Part shown: positions 1-12,100 of the stretch, in pieces
Layout of the letters: every line of letters begins with the position of its first letter
How positions within the stretch are numbered: the first letter of the stretch is position 1
Origin: Saururus chinensis
Lineage: Eukaryota > Streptophyta > Magnoliopsida > Piperales > Saururaceae
DNA length: 64,000 nucleotides
NCBI GenBank assembly: GCA_035235625.1
Contig: CP141142.1
Location: 15,220,995 to 15,284,994, forward strand
Direction: 5' to 3'
The notes under the pieces: model-generated
Database searches by the model: none
What the model was told of the DNA's origin: nothing
What the model saw: the letters and a program-made list of their open reading frames with translations, nothing else
Translations under genes and position numbers: made by a program

Positions 1-704
1 TGACTTGAAGATAGTTGACTTCAAGTGGGAGATTACTTGGAGGAAGGTGAAGTCCGATTTGTCTCCCAAGTGGGAGATTGTGAAAGAAATATGGAAGACT
101 ATCCAAAATGTAATGATCGATTGCTAGCATTGAGCGATAGGTCAAGAATGCTATTATAAGTTCTCTTTGGATGTGTGATCGATTGCTAGCAGTGGGCGAC
201 CAATGGGTAAAGTTATCAGAAGTTGAGTCTAAGGAAACAATCAATTGCCTGACACGTGATTGATCGATAAAATTACTAGAGGACGCATATGGAGGAAGTG
301 ATCGATCATCAGCCCAAATGATTGCTCATTCAAGCTAATAGAGGTGCATAGAACTAGAAGTGATCAATAATTAATGACCAAAATGTGATTTGCTCCGATT
401 TGGACTCTTTCTAGTTGGTCACTCCAACATTTCCTTCTCCAAATAGCCATTTCAAGTTTGTTCGTTTGTTGGGGATTTAAGGGATCTTAGAACCCATAGG
501 GTTTAGCTGAAGGCTTGTAAAAGCTTTCACTTTTGGGAGTTGAGAGGGTTTGAGAGATTTATGCTTGCAATATTCTCTTATGTATTATTCTTCTGATTAA
601 TAATTTATTTGTGTGTGACGGGTAGAAGTTAGCGAATTGCTAAACCACTTTGTGCGTTCCCTTTAGTTCATTTATACCTGAGGATCCTACGTTGTTTCGC
701 CCAA
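1..704 (+). mobile_element. possible Ty1/copia retrotransposon 3' end / LTR remnant
   Basis: Two copies of a polypurine-tract-like motif (AAGTGGGAGATT) lie near 24 and 66. This is the kind of sequence that precedes the 3' LTR of plant copia elements. Downstream, a TGTTGGGGATTT motif (about 468) and a CGCCCAACA motif ending near 704 could be LTR-type TG...CA ends. No second LTR or coding domain is visible because the window starts here, so this is an inference from short motifs. It may instead be unrelated intergenic sequence downstream of the CCR gene. Confidence 0.35.
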
Positions 705-919
705 CACCCGAGACTTTGCTCTAAATTAAAATTCGAAGGTAACATTTTCATTAACTAATGGCGCAGGGCGCTTTTCAAGAACATAAAACACAACACTGTG
801 TTATACTAGAAATAAAAGTAAGACAACTGCCACAGAGGTTCAAACTGGTCAGGTATCTGAGGTGTGTTCAGCTATTCAACAGCATCAAATATTTAGAGCT
901 TTGCTGTTTTTTCAGTGTT

Positions 920-3900
920 TTATTCCACCTTGAGTGCCTTCCTTCCTACTTGAGTACTCGGTATCAAATACGGTGTGGGTGGGAGTAAGAGGTGTCCGTG
1001 ATCTTCAAGACTCTTTACTGTATCCCACAGAGTTTGCTTGATAGGAGTGAAGCGGAGTCCCAAGTCCCTAAGCCGTTGGTTTGACAATTTGTATGGCTTC
1101 TTCCTTGGACTCTTCTCATCTGAGCACCTGCATATAATCATCAAGCACATAGTTATGACTATTGTTGTTGTAATTGTTCTAAGCCATGCAAATTAAATAG
1201 TATTGTCTCTATATTAATAGTTTCATGTAGAAAAAAATTATTCTATATTAATAGCTTCATTTTGCTCAATCAGATTAGATGACTACCAAAACTATTTGTG
1301 AGACACTATTTTTTTATTCTTTTAGCTATGGGTCCCAATATTTAATAAAATTATTAATTTTTTAAATAGAGCTATTACTATAGAATAGAGGGAGTACATA
1401 ATTAATCATATATTTAAAGATTTCAGACTTAAAATTGATAATCTTATTAGAATATACTTTATTTTACAAAGGAAAATAAAACTCCCTCCATCCCACATTA
1501 AAAACTTCAATTGGTTTTCAAAATAAACTAATTTTAATTCATATTAAAAAATTAAAATAAAGCTATTAATATGAGACAAAAATAGTATAAATGAATTAGA
1601 TATATGGTAAATAATTTTCTTTTAGTCCTTAATATTATTTCAGCTCCCTAAGACTGACAATTTAAGAAAGAAAAACAATCCCCAAAGCAGCCGTGTTTGA
1701 CACCTAATATTACATATTAATAATAAGAGTGTGGATCACTGTTTTAAAACCCGGCCTGGCCCAGCCAAGCCGGGTGGACCAGGTTCAACCGGACCCAGAT
1801 GATATTCCGGGTTGGTTCAGTTTTTTTTCCAGGTTGGAAAAGTGAAAATATTTTTCTATCAATGCCTTACCCATTGGGACACATTAATTATGTTATTCAA
1901 ATGACTATAATCATTTTATTTAAATATCTACTATACAATGCACTAGAAAAAAATATTGTTCACCCCGGGATGATTCCAACGTTGGATGTAAATATAATAC
2001 TCTACACACTTTACCCACTGAGTTACATGACTGTTATGTACATATTTTTACTTAATATTATATTTAATCTACAATATAACAAAATGAGTCTACCCTAGTT
2101 AACCCCCGGTTGAAGTGAGTAAACCGGGTCTGACAACCCATCCAAGTTAGCCTTCGGGCCGGTTTATAAAACACTGGTGTGAATAGGCTTTAGTTGAGTA
2201 GTGATACTGTGACTTTAACTTTCACATGTCAAAACTGTACTTATCTTTGACAGTTGTGGGAGTGCTCAATCAGAGTGCACACCCAGCTCAGGCTTTTCTG
2301 GCCATATGAGTATGGTACATAGCTGAAGGATGACCTTGCTAGATCATACTATGTATCTTTATAGCATGTTAGGTCCTTACCGTCATAGAATCCTATGGAC
2401 ATGTTTGCCATGGATTCCGACCAAATTCCGACCTAGTGGCGACACTAATTGAATGATTATAAATGTTCCAAATACTGGTTATCCACCTGATGGAAAATTT
2501 GGATCTTAAACACCACTGAAGTCGCCCACATTCAACCACCCCAGGTACGCCCTCAAACTAAATTAAATCCTCAGTTCGAATCCTCTTCCTCAATCTGCCG
2601 GCCAAGTGTCTGCCAGCCTAAGGTAAGAGGGGACGCATGCTTCAATGGCAACTGCTATCAACCTATGTAAATTGCGAAGATCAGATACCACCTCAAAAGT
2701 ATTTTCTTTGTATCTTCTTGATCTTTCTCAACCCACTCCTCCCCAAACTCCTCTTGCAATTACTTTTTAGAAGCTTAGATTCACAGGATCTTCATAAAAT
2801 TCCAAATTAGTTTACGAAATAAAAGTTTTATTTTTGGATATGTTATCCAAATGTAAACAGTTTTTATCTCTGCACGCATTGTCCATGATTTTATATATTC
2901 AATTATGTAGATAATGTGAATGTTTACAAGATTTTGACAACGATGGTGAACCAGTCATTATGGAAAAATCAGTGGCAGCACTAGAAAGAAAATCAGATAA
3001 TGCTTCTACTTTTGCTTGTGTGGGTTATGTTTCTGTGAGAGAGACAGATCAAGACTCGAAGAAAGAGTAGACTCAACACAACAACTAAGAATTTAAGATA
3101 AACTCTAATTGGTGGCACTTCGCCATCTTGCTCATTTGTTGTTGTTAATTAATGAGCGACAGCATTGCCCCAATTTGAAGCTAATTTCCTGGTTCGTTGA
3201 ATTCACGAAAGGCTATCCTACCAACCGGTGCAAGTTCATATCTTGAAAAAAGAAAGACTCCGGCCAACGTGTATAGGTGGCTATTTTTTTAATCTAAGTT
3301 TGTTCTTTAGTTTCTTTATTTGTTATGTATTTGGGGTAACGTTTTCTTGTCTTAAAAATGCATCATTAATGATATACTTCCTCAGTCTAATATCACTAAC
3401 TCTATTTAATTTTTAAAAATAATCTAAAACTACTTAATTTTGAAAAACTAAATGGGGCTATTAATGTGAGACAAACAAAGTATATCTTAACAAATATCAG
3501 CTTTAAGTATGCGGATGTGGCAAGCAGTATTTTATGGTAAAAATGGAGAGTGATCAAGATGGAACATTTTTTGGTTCAACATATCACTGATCTTGACAAG
3601 TTATCCTAATATTATCCTAATAAAATAATTATATGACAAGCAATAATTGGTGGAATATAATATGTTTCAAGGGTGCTACACATGCATGTGTGGTTGCGTG
3701 TACTTGTGCATGATGGAAAGTGTGTATATGAAATCCGCTAGCTTATCACCAGCGAGATGAAAAAGAGTACAAATTACATGGAAAACTTACTTGGTAGGGA
3801 CAGGGTAAGAGGGGAAGAGGGTGATGAGGATATCAACGATCTCGCCGCGGTGGAGAACTCTGTCGCCGGAAGCACAGAGGTAGCGCCCACTGGCCAGAGG

Positions 3901-6112
3901 GTTCTCGTACACGAGCACATGGGCCTCGGCCACGTCCCGGACATGCGCGTACCCTTGCACCGCATTAGCGTACGTCTTTGCGGAGCCAGTCAGATACTTG
4001 AGTATGTGCATGGTGCTAGCGTTCACTGTAGGCTGCAGCATTGGCCCAACTACCAGGGCTGGGTTCACTACCACCAGATCCACGCCTTTCTCGTTGGAAA
4101 CCTCCCATGCAGCCCTCTCTGCTAATGTCTTCCCATAACAATACCAGTTCTGTCCATTATATAGTTAAAAATGGTGTTAAATATATATCTATAATATACA
4201 TAAATACATTGGGCACCTAGTAGCAAAAAAAAAGAAAAAAAAACTAGTTATCTTAGGCTTATTAAGGTGCATTGTGGCCATTAGATGAAGATCTAATGCC
4301 CAGCGACTGCTCGTGCACTTTGTTATTTTTAATATAGTACGCACTATGTTACTTAATAACGATTAACGAGTAATGCAATGCAAAATCACGTAGTGCCTTG
4401 CACCTACTTATAAAAGAAAGGGTAGATATTAATGCCCTTAAAAAAGTTGTCGAAAGAGCAATAAGGTCATTTCTCTGTTTGCTTAGTAAAATTGCACTGC
4501 CTCAGTACAATTTTCGAAAAGTACTATAATTATACTATCCAATTTAATTTTTCATAGTAAAATTATACCATGCTGGTACAACTCAGTTACTCAGTATACT
4601 ACGTTTCCCAATATTGATAAATGGTAATTAAATATGATGGGTGATTCATGAAAGTATTTAGAATATTTCCTGCTTGTCACTTCAGATGGCCCGCGTGGGT
4701 TTTGCATTGAGTAATTAAATTAACAGGGCACTTGCCATTAATTACAGGACAAATGACAAAGTTGTCACTAACCCTAGTGATCAAAATATTAGTATTCCTC
4801 TTCCCAAGTCGAATTTTTAAAGTATTGCCCTTTACTAAGTGATAAAAATGTTCTTCACTATATGAAAAAAATTCTTCCCAAGTTGAAATTTTAAAGTATT
4901 TGTCTTTTTTTTTACCATTTTCAAAATCTGAAACCCTACCTACCAGCACCCTCCACCAATAATTTCTCTGCTTCTTCTTTTCCCTCTGTTGCCACAGTGA
5001 CGCTTGGCCGGGGAGCTAGGCGTGGCCATGTTGTGGCTGTCCATGCCTTTGACGGCCTGGCTTCGCCAGATGAAGGTAGCAGCGATAGTTTAAATCAGTC
5101 ATCCACAGTTATGGTGGGAGGGAGGAGGAACAAGAAAATGAGGATAAGGAGAAAAGAAATAAAGGGTATTCTCATTCGAATATTTAAAAATCATGTGGCC
5201 AGCGACTTGATCTTGATCCGGATGCTCTACCACGTGGCCGTACATATGTCCATTGTTATTTAAATACGTAAACTAAAATTTATACCTTAATTTACTCACT
5301 TTTAAATACGTATAAATTGATTAAACGTATGGGACATATCTACCATGTGACCATAGAAGGAGGGATAAATGATCTTGTAAGGAGCAAGGAGGCTACTACG
5401 CATTACAGATTACATATAGTACCTTAGTCTTAATGCAGAAGTCGAGGTCACTCCAGCAGCTCTCATCCACCTCAACCTCCGGTGCTCTGTTGGGGTCCAT
5501 GTGCACGGCTCCTATGGAGGAGGTGAAAACAACACGGCCAACGCCAGCCTCAGCTGCTGCTCTTATCACATTCTTTGTGCCATCTATTGCCCCAGCTAGG
5601 ACTTGCTCCTATATATGATACAAACGTCAATTTCATGATCTCAAATCCATCAAAATTCACAATGTAAATTTGACCGAAAGGAAGATAAAGTGGAGCACAC
5701 TCACCGGATCGTCTGTTACTGGACATGCAGTGTGGAATACTCCAACACATCCCTTGAAACAATACAGAAGGCTTTCGTAGTCCAGTAGATCAGCTTGACA
5801 GAGAACTAATCTTTCTTTTGCGCCTTTAACCTCCTGCAAGTGAGAGTTCTTCGGGTCCCCTTACAATATATGGAAACAAAAGCTCAGCAACTCACGTCAG
5901 AAATATCATCTTCTCCTTACAATTTTCGACCCATTCAGCAGTATACAGATTAAAAAGGAGTTTTGCAGAAGATAGCCACCTGGGTTTCTCACAGTCCCCT
6001 TGATAGTGTATCCTTTCTCAAGCAACAGCTTCACCAGCCAAGAAGCTATGAAGCCAGCAGCACCAGTCACGCACACGGTCTGGCTGGAAACGTCTGATCC
6101 TTTGGCCGGCAT
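920..6112 (-). CDS. CCR: cinnamoyl-CoA reductase, five exons
   Basis: Cinnamoyl-CoA reductase converts hydroxycinnamoyl-CoA thioesters to aldehydes with NADPH, the first committed step of monolignol (lignin) synthesis, in the cytosol. Minus-strand exons that splice in frame at GT/AG borders: 6112-5980, 5859-5705, 5608-5423, 4149-3791 and 1127-920. They total 1041 bp, about 346 residues, normal for the family. The N-terminus shows the Rossmann dinucleotide-binding motif ([16 protein letters not shown]) followed by TVRNP. A TSSIGAV segment supplies the serine. Exon 4 opens with NWYCYGK, the CCR signature that carries the catalytic Tyr and Lys. The C-terminal exon ([15 protein letters not shown]...) matches the conserved CCR tail and lies 2.66 kb from exon 4. 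No stop or frameshift was seen. The C-terminal extension ends in a short non-conserved tail. CCR-like reductases share the fold, but NWYCYGK favours a true CCR. Confidence 0.93.
1481..1587. mobile_element. Stowaway-like MITE (degenerate)
   Basis: The left end is CTCCCTCCATCCCACATTA and the right end reads TATTAATATGAGACAAAAATAGTA. These form imperfect terminal inverted repeats of the Tc1/mariner Stowaway type, about 107 bp apart. The interior is AT-rich and non-coding. A further isolated Stowaway-type end (GAGGGAGTA) occurs near 1388-1396. Confidence 0.5.
1737..2176. mobile_element. hAT-type MITE in CCR intron 4
   Basis: The element is 440 bp with imperfect terminal inverted repeats: left CACTGTTTTAAAACCCGGCC, right (reverse complement) CAGTGTTTTATAAACCGGCC. 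It is flanked by 8-bp near-identical target duplications, GTGTGGAT on the left and GTGTGAAT on the right (7 of 8 match). The 8-bp duplication and CAGTG-type ends indicate the hAT superfamily. There is no transposase; the interior is AT-rich between GC-rich ends. Confidence 0.8.
3375..3482. mobile_element. Stowaway-like MITE (degenerate)
   Basis: About 108 bp, with left end TACTTCCTCAGTCTAATATCAC and right end GCTATTAATGTGAGACAAACAAAGTA. The ends resemble those of the 1481-1587 element. It lies inside CCR intron 4. Terminal repeats are degenerate, so the superfamily call rests on similarity to the better-preserved Stowaway end at 21952. Confidence 0.45.
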
Positions 6113-6211
6113 TGTGGGCGTCGCAGGACAAATCTACCACAAGAGCAAAGTGGAAGGCCTCAGGTGAGAGCCAAAGGAAATGTGTAGTAGTTTGGTTGCA
6201 TGAGATGTTTT

Positions 6212-6232
6212 TCCTTACGTGTATTTATAACC
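6212..6232 (-). promoter_or_regulatory. TATA box of the CCR gene
   Basis: On the minus strand the sequence reads GGTTATAAATACACG, a strong plant TATA box, about 105 bp upstream of the CCR ATG at 6112. The spacing suits a 5' leader of roughly 70 bases. Its position relative to an intact gene supports it; no transcript data are available here. Confidence 0.6.
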
Positions 6233-8085
6233 TCCAAAAGGGTCATTGACTTCCTCAACCACTGGGATGCGTTTGTCCAATTCTTGTTGAAAATGAAGAC
6301 GTAACCCGGTTGGTGGTACTTTGACTAGAGGTACATTGCCTATTGTCATTTTCCCCGAATGACAAAGTCATGGGAAGAAGTCATTCATGGAGCTGATGAG
6401 CCGTACCCTGTGAGTGGAGAGCAGTGTCTCACTTAGGTGTGTCTGATAAGCTACCTTGTGGACATGGAGGTTTGGTGTGACTATTAACATGAGCTGTCCT
6501 CTCCCTAGTGTCATGGTATATTTATGGGTGTATTGACACCGCTAAACTCCTCCATACCCCATTGTTGGAAAAATATTTAAGAACAAATTTTACATGACGC
6601 TGGGAACAAAAAGTAAACCATTTCAGCCAACCACCTTTTTGATACTACAAAAAATACCTAAATTCTCTCACCCAAAGATATATTTTGGATATTACAAAAA
6701 ATACATAAATTCCCATTATACCCTTCCCACCCTCATATATTTCAACCCATTTTCCATTGCCTTTTTTTTTCTCTCTTCTAATGCTCACTCATATTTTTTT
6801 ATCTATTCCTTATTTCTCCTTTTCTTCAATATATCTTTCCCACTATTTTTATCTTTGATCTCTTTCTTGTGTTTAAATTTTGCCTTTCGTCTTCCTTGTG
6901 TTTATATTTTGCGTTTTGTCTTCCTTCTTCTCCAAACTTTGCCTTAGTTGTAGATACCTCTAAGTTCATCCACCAGTGGCTGATTCAGGATTTTTTGGTA
7001 GGGTGGGAAAAAGATAATTACTTATAATAATAATAATTTTTTTAATAAATAAATATAAAAACATATATAAGCAAGACGACGACAACCAATAATATCACCC
7101 ATTAATTTTTTTATAATTAGTAATATATAACCATTATTTACCACTATTATCAATGAAAAAAAGGTCATAAATTTTATCAAAATCAGCTAGCTTTGTGACT
7201 AATCTTAACTGGTCAAAGTTGATCTTTGCACTAGTTGCAATTGCTATTACAACTTTATCATTAATACAATAGTATTTGTAGTATGCCTCAACTCCAAGAA
7301 GAGAAAAAGACGTTCCTGATAATGCTAAACTTTTAGATCAATCAACAATTTAGGTGGGACTGGGCTTGGGTTTTAATTGGTAGGCTTGGGTTTAATAAGG
7401 AAGAAAAGAGTTGGTTCTAGTGGTCAAGGCATTTTTTACGAGTGCTCTAATAATAGAAGTGGTCACTTTTCCTTGTCCATTTCAAAGCTCAATAATAATG
7501 GTACTTCAAAAACTTTTGCAAGCTAGAGTGGTCATCTGACCACCCTACTTACAATGTAGATCTGCTACTTCCTTCATCCCCCAAGTTCATGTTGCAACCT
7601 TCTTGTTGATGACCACCACATGGCAGAAATTTTTTTTCTCGAGGGCCATTGAAAAGACGATTAGGACACTAAGGCGCTGGGTTCACATACCCTTGTTGGG
7701 AGCTTGGTTAAGAAGTGGGAAAGGTTCAACCCTTTTGCACAATGACCAAAGTCACACCATGCAGGTAAGAATTAGAGCAACCAAGGGTAAAATTATATAT
7801 ATGTTCAAGAATGCCACATGCGTTTTATTGCCATTTTCCTAAAACTCGTGAGAATAGGATCCTTGCTTCCATTTTAGGGTTTTGTGGAGGGAAACTATAA
7901 TGAATGATTTTTGTTAAAGAGGAGACCAGTGCTCAGAGGTGAATTCATAGTGATTGTGATATAAGGAAGCTTTAGTGTTTGATGAGAAGCTAGTGCAAGC
8001 GAACATAGTAGAAGAAGATGCGCTGTGCTCATTCTTCCTCCAACTAAAACGCAAATAAAAATTAAAAAGCATCCGACATGTTTCT
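6233..8085. other. intergenic, no gene recognised
   Basis: AT-rich sequence upstream of CCR. A local duplication of a TACAAAAAATAC motif occurs near 6645-6705. An open stretch at 7603-7842 (plus strand) has no recognisable domain. I see no RNA gene and no complete transposon here. Confidence 0.5.
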
Positions 8086-8692
8086 TTGAGTATAATTGTG
8101 CGAAGAGTATGGGCACAACCACCTCACTTGCAAGTGGTCAATCAACATTGGTTGATGTTAAATGGTCATTTGCTAACTTTAGATAAGATCCAGGCAAAAG
8201 GTGTTCAAATTGTCAATAGATGTATGTTTTGTAAGGCAGACCTTAAATTGACTCATCACATATTCTTCTCTTGCAGTCATTCGAAATATTCTCTTGCAGT
8301 TTCTCAAAATAGATCATGAGTAATATATTTAGATTATTTAGAGTGGATATTTCTAGTAATCAAGCTCAATGGGCTCTTCAACACATTCAATTTTTTAATC
8401 ACTCTATTCCAAATTTGTTACTCATGAAGCTTTTCTTCAATTATGTTGTCTAGGTCATTTGGAGGTAGAGAAATGCTCACATTTGTAGAAATATATTCAT
8501 TCATAAGAGAATTCTTTTTTTGTAGTGTAAAAGTCAAATTAGAGTTTTTGCCTCTGGTAATCCTCATCTTTCTAGGTTAGTTTGTAAATTCCCTTTTATA
8601 GATGAAAGATGAAGTTGTAATCTTTTCTCTCTTGTGTCTTTGACATTTAATTGAAGGGAGTCTTCTCCCCTTTTTTACCTCATAAAAAAAAT
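8086..8692 (+). mobile_element. LINE (non-LTR retrotransposon) 3' remnant
   Basis: The plus-strand reading frame contains a reverse-transcriptase-associated zinc-binding domain: HWLMLNGHLLTLDKIQ, then NRCMFCKADLKLTHHIFF with C-x2-C and H-x-C-type ligands. About 170 bp later a second stretch reads VIWR then RNAHICRNIFIHKRI across two stop codons, matching the W..R.N..F tail usual in plant L1 ORF2 proteins. An A-rich run ends the element near 8685-8692. This is a dead 5'-truncated copy; the endonuclease and RT domains are absent. Confidence 0.65.
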
Positions 8693-8880
8693 ATAATCAG
8701 TTGTATGTATTGAGTTTTGATTGTTTGTTGTAGGAGATTTTGTATGATGTATAACATAGCTTTTGAGTTAGCCCTATGTTGCATAACATGGTTGACTATC
8801 ATGGTAACTTTGCTATTTATGTGTAGGTCAATTTCATGAGCACGGAATACAATATCATTGCTTACAATCCCAACCCACCC

Positions 8881-11481
8881 TGTCACGCCTCTGCCCAAGA
8901 TCCAACCTGAGCCAGGTTATGAAAAACCCACGCCGAGTTTTTTTAAAAAAGAAACCAACCAGAAGCACCGGAGTTTAAGTGCAAGAGCGGTAATGTTTCT
9001 CTATACACTACGGAACTTAAGCGTTCTATCATGCGCAGGCCAAAATAAAATTATATTTTATTCTAATTTGGATAAGCCAACATTACTACGTCATTAGCTG
9101 CCTACGTACGTATTTGATAACATTTACGATTATTCTAGTACGATCAGATCTGAATGTAGTTCTGCTTAAGGCTATTACATTCATCAGACAATACAAAAAC
9201 ACATACGTTAAAATATGTATATCTAAATATTTAATTGGAGTCATATAGAAATATCATAAATCATCAAAGTCAAGCGAAAGCCAATAAATCAGTAGAATCG
9301 CACATCTGACTCTATCAGATAGCAGAACAGAACACATTAGAGCATATTATATCTAATCATATTAGATCTCATCCAACCATATCAGATTAGATCTGAGCAA
9401 TATCAGAGCTTATAAAAATACATTAGAGCATAGCAGATAACAAATCAAAGCAGAGCAATATCAGAGCTTATAAAAATACATTAGAGCACAGCAGATAACA
9501 AATCAAAGCAAAGCATATCATAACACATTGAATCACATCAAAGCATATATAATTGTGTAGCATCTTAAGTTAACTACCTAAGATGCACACACTCATATAA
9601 TCCTATATAAAATCAAAAAGTCAAAAATGTTTGCTTCCCTAAGATTCCTAGAATTAGTGGCATTCGGAGTTGCTCCTTCCTTTAGGGAGTCCTCCCCTTC
9701 AGGTTCAGAGACGGTGGATGAAGCCTCCTCTTGCTCCAACATGTTTCTCTCATTTCGCCCAAAGGTGGCATGCAAACACTTCTATTCTGAGGCACTTCTC
9801 AATTTTTATGCCCGAAGGCGATAGACAGAACCACCCCTTACCCGCAAATATATTTCTCTTTGCACGCTTGAAATCGATGGACATAACCTTACCCAGAGAC
9901 ATTTCTTATTTTCTGCACACAGAGGTGGCCGATAGAACTTCCCCTTACCAAGAGACACTTCACATTTCTTGCGCCTGTAGGTGGCAGACATAACGTCCCT
10001 TTACCCAGAGCTTCTTCACATTTCCTGCATGCGTATGTGCTAGGTAAAACCTCTCCTTACCTGGAGACACTTCACACTTCCCATGCACGTAGGCGACAGA
10101 TAGAACTTCCACTTACTTGGAGACACTTCAAATTTCTTGCGCCCATAGGTGGTGGATAAAACCTCACCTTATATAAAGACACTTCCCATGCCCATAGACA
10201 ATGGACATAACCAACTCTTACCCAAAGATACTTCACACTTCCCGTGCCCGTATGTGGTATGTAGAACTTTCATTACCTGGAGACACTTCACACTTCCCGC
10301 TTTCATAGGAGGCGGTCAAAACCTCCCCTTACCCAGAGACACGTCACATTTCTTGTGCCCGTAGGCAACAAACATAACCTACCCTTACCCGGAGACACTT
10401 CCCTCTTATCGCATTCATATACGACAAACATAGCCTCCTTTGACCTAGATACACTTCCCACTTCCTGCTTCTGTAGGTAGTGGAAGAACCTACCTTTACC
10501 CGGAGACACTTCACACTTCTAGTACCCATAGGCTATGGATAGAACCTTTCTTACAAAAAGACACTTCACACTTCTCTTGCTCATAGACGGTGGGCAGAAC
10601 CTCCCCTTACTGAGAGTCATACCACACTTCTTGGGCCTGTAGGGGGCAGACAGAACCTCCCTTTACCTGGAGGCACTTTATACTTCCCGCCATCGTAGGT
10701 GGCGGGCAGAACCTCCTTTACCCAGAGAAATTTCACACTTTCTGCCCCATAGGTGGCGGGCATAACCTCCCCTTACCCAAAGACGCTTCTCACATAGGTG
10801 AAGGGCGGAGCCTTCCCTTATTCCAGGCCACTTCTCCAATCTAGAGTCACTAACTTGAAGAGTGAACACTTCCATTGCATAGAACACCATTGAATTAGCT
10901 AAGAATGCCTCTTGAACATGCAAAATGAACTTAGAATGGAACGAAAAACTCCTCTGGAAGTCACATAGGTTTCTTATTTATTGTGGAAATACTCACGAGT
11001 GTACACACCACGTGTTGCTCTCCTATGCATCGGGAGATGCGATAATCGTGAGTGTTGCACTCTGAATAGGTTTGCAATGAGCATCGTGAGGGTCCCTACC
11101 CATGCCTCGTGGTCACGCAGTGTGGCTCCTGTGCATCGTTTGGGAGCCTACCTGCGTTACGGGGGGCGGCATGCCGATGACACAGGCCTATGGGCTCCAG
11201 TGTCATGCACTGTGGCTCTGCAATATTGGCAAGCCCTTCGAAATATGGGTAGGTTTTCCTTCACTTTTCAAGTGGGTCCTACCCATGTGTCATGTTTTCC
11301 GTGATTTTAACTTTCACTCTTGATCTCCATTTTACGTATCCTTCAATTTGTTACATTCGTTACTTTGAACTTTACCCATATACAAAGATTTTATTTCTTG
11401 AAACCCCTAAAATCATATCAAAAATTATATAATTACCCCTAACCACTAGGGTTAGGAGTAATTCAAAAAGGGGTCGTTACA
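8881..11481 (+). mobile_element. solo LTR of a Ty3/gypsy-type retrotransposon, 2.6 kb
   Basis: The sequence starts TGTCACGCC and ends GGTCGTTACA, a TG...CA LTR with short inverted ends. It is flanked on both sides by the identical 5-bp sequence CACCC (8876-8880 and 11482-11486), a clean target-site duplication. No gag or pol domain lies between the ends, so it is read as a solo LTR left by recombination. Its middle holds a long tandem array (9830-10815). TGTCACG ends suggest a gypsy chromovirus, but this is inference. Strand is arbitrary because no coding region fixes orientation. Confidence 0.75.
9830..10815 (+). repeat. about 17 copies of a 56-bp tandem repeat inside the solo LTR
   Basis: The recurring core is GGAGACACTTCACACTTCC, followed by a GCCCGTAGGTGGC-like segment and an ACAGAACCTCCCCTTACC-like segment. 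The core recurs near 9896, 9950, 10060, 10119, 10176, 10224, 10279, 10335, 10391, 10447, 10502, 10558, 10669, 10724 and 10780, mean spacing about 56 bp, with diverged copies between. Open stretches on both strands here are by-products of the repeat. Confidence 0.85.
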
Positions 11482-11486
11482 CACCC

Positions 11487-12100
11487 TTAGTCCATCAAAA
11501 GTACCTTTGAAATAACCATCACAAGACCATTGAACTTACCTTCACAATTACCTTTGAAGGACTATCACAAGTCCATTGCAATTACCTTCACAACACACTC
11601 AATGACGAACACAATAATTACCTTCACAATATACTCACTGAACATCACAAGACCGTCTCAATTACCATCAAAAGACCATTAAAATTACCTTTGCAAGACT
11701 ATCACAAAACCATCACAAATACCTTTTAAATGCATTAAATGACTATTGCAAGACCAATAAAATTACCTTGGTAACACACTGAATTACCATCACGAGATCA
11801 TTGCAATTACCTTTGCAAGACCACATGAGATTATCACAATTACTTCACAATACCCCCAATGACCATTTTAAGAACATTGCAATTACCTTTGAATGACCAT
11901 TACAAGATCACTGCAAGTCCACCATTATAATTACATTCACAAAACCATTCGCAATTTGCAAGACCTTTGCAACTATAATCACAATTACCTTCGCAATACT
12001 TAATAACCTTCGCAATTATCATGGCAACTACCATCTCAAGCCACACAATTATCATCATAACTACCTTCCCAATGCCACTAAAGAAGGGAGAGGTATGCTT
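11487..12100. repeat. decayed low-complexity repeats (CATCACAAGACCATT / AATTACCTT)
   Basis: The motifs ACCATCACAAGACCATTG and AATTACCTTCACAA recur irregularly more than ten times in about 600 bp. This is an old, imperfect short-period tandem array directly abutting the right edge of the solo LTR. No coding potential is evident. Confidence 0.6.

Larger units (their letters stand above)
1128..3790 (-). other. CCR intron 4, enlarged by MITEs
   Basis: This 2663-bp intron separates the fourth and fifth CCR exons. It begins GTAAGT at 3790 and ends ATGCAG before 1127 on the minus strand. The sequence is AT-rich and non-coding. It contains one hAT MITE (1737-2176) and two short Stowaway-like elements (1481-1587 and 3375-3482), which explain part of its length. 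The three shorter introns of the same gene are about 100 to 1270 bp. Confidence 0.85.

Noticed and set aside
758-988. 76-codon plus-strand open stretch
   Set aside because: It overlaps the 3' end of the CCR gene on the other strand and has no domain.
3757-4125. 122-codon plus-strand open stretch
   Set aside because: Antisense shadow of CCR exon 4, which is confirmed by NWYCYGK and splice borders.
9830-10815. CRISPR-like array
   Set aside because: Units are contiguous diverged tandem copies without unique spacers, and the genome is eukaryotic.
9593-10923. Overlapping open stretches on both strands with repetitive peptides
   Set aside because: They are generated by the 56-bp tandem array; the period is not a multiple of three and no domain is present.
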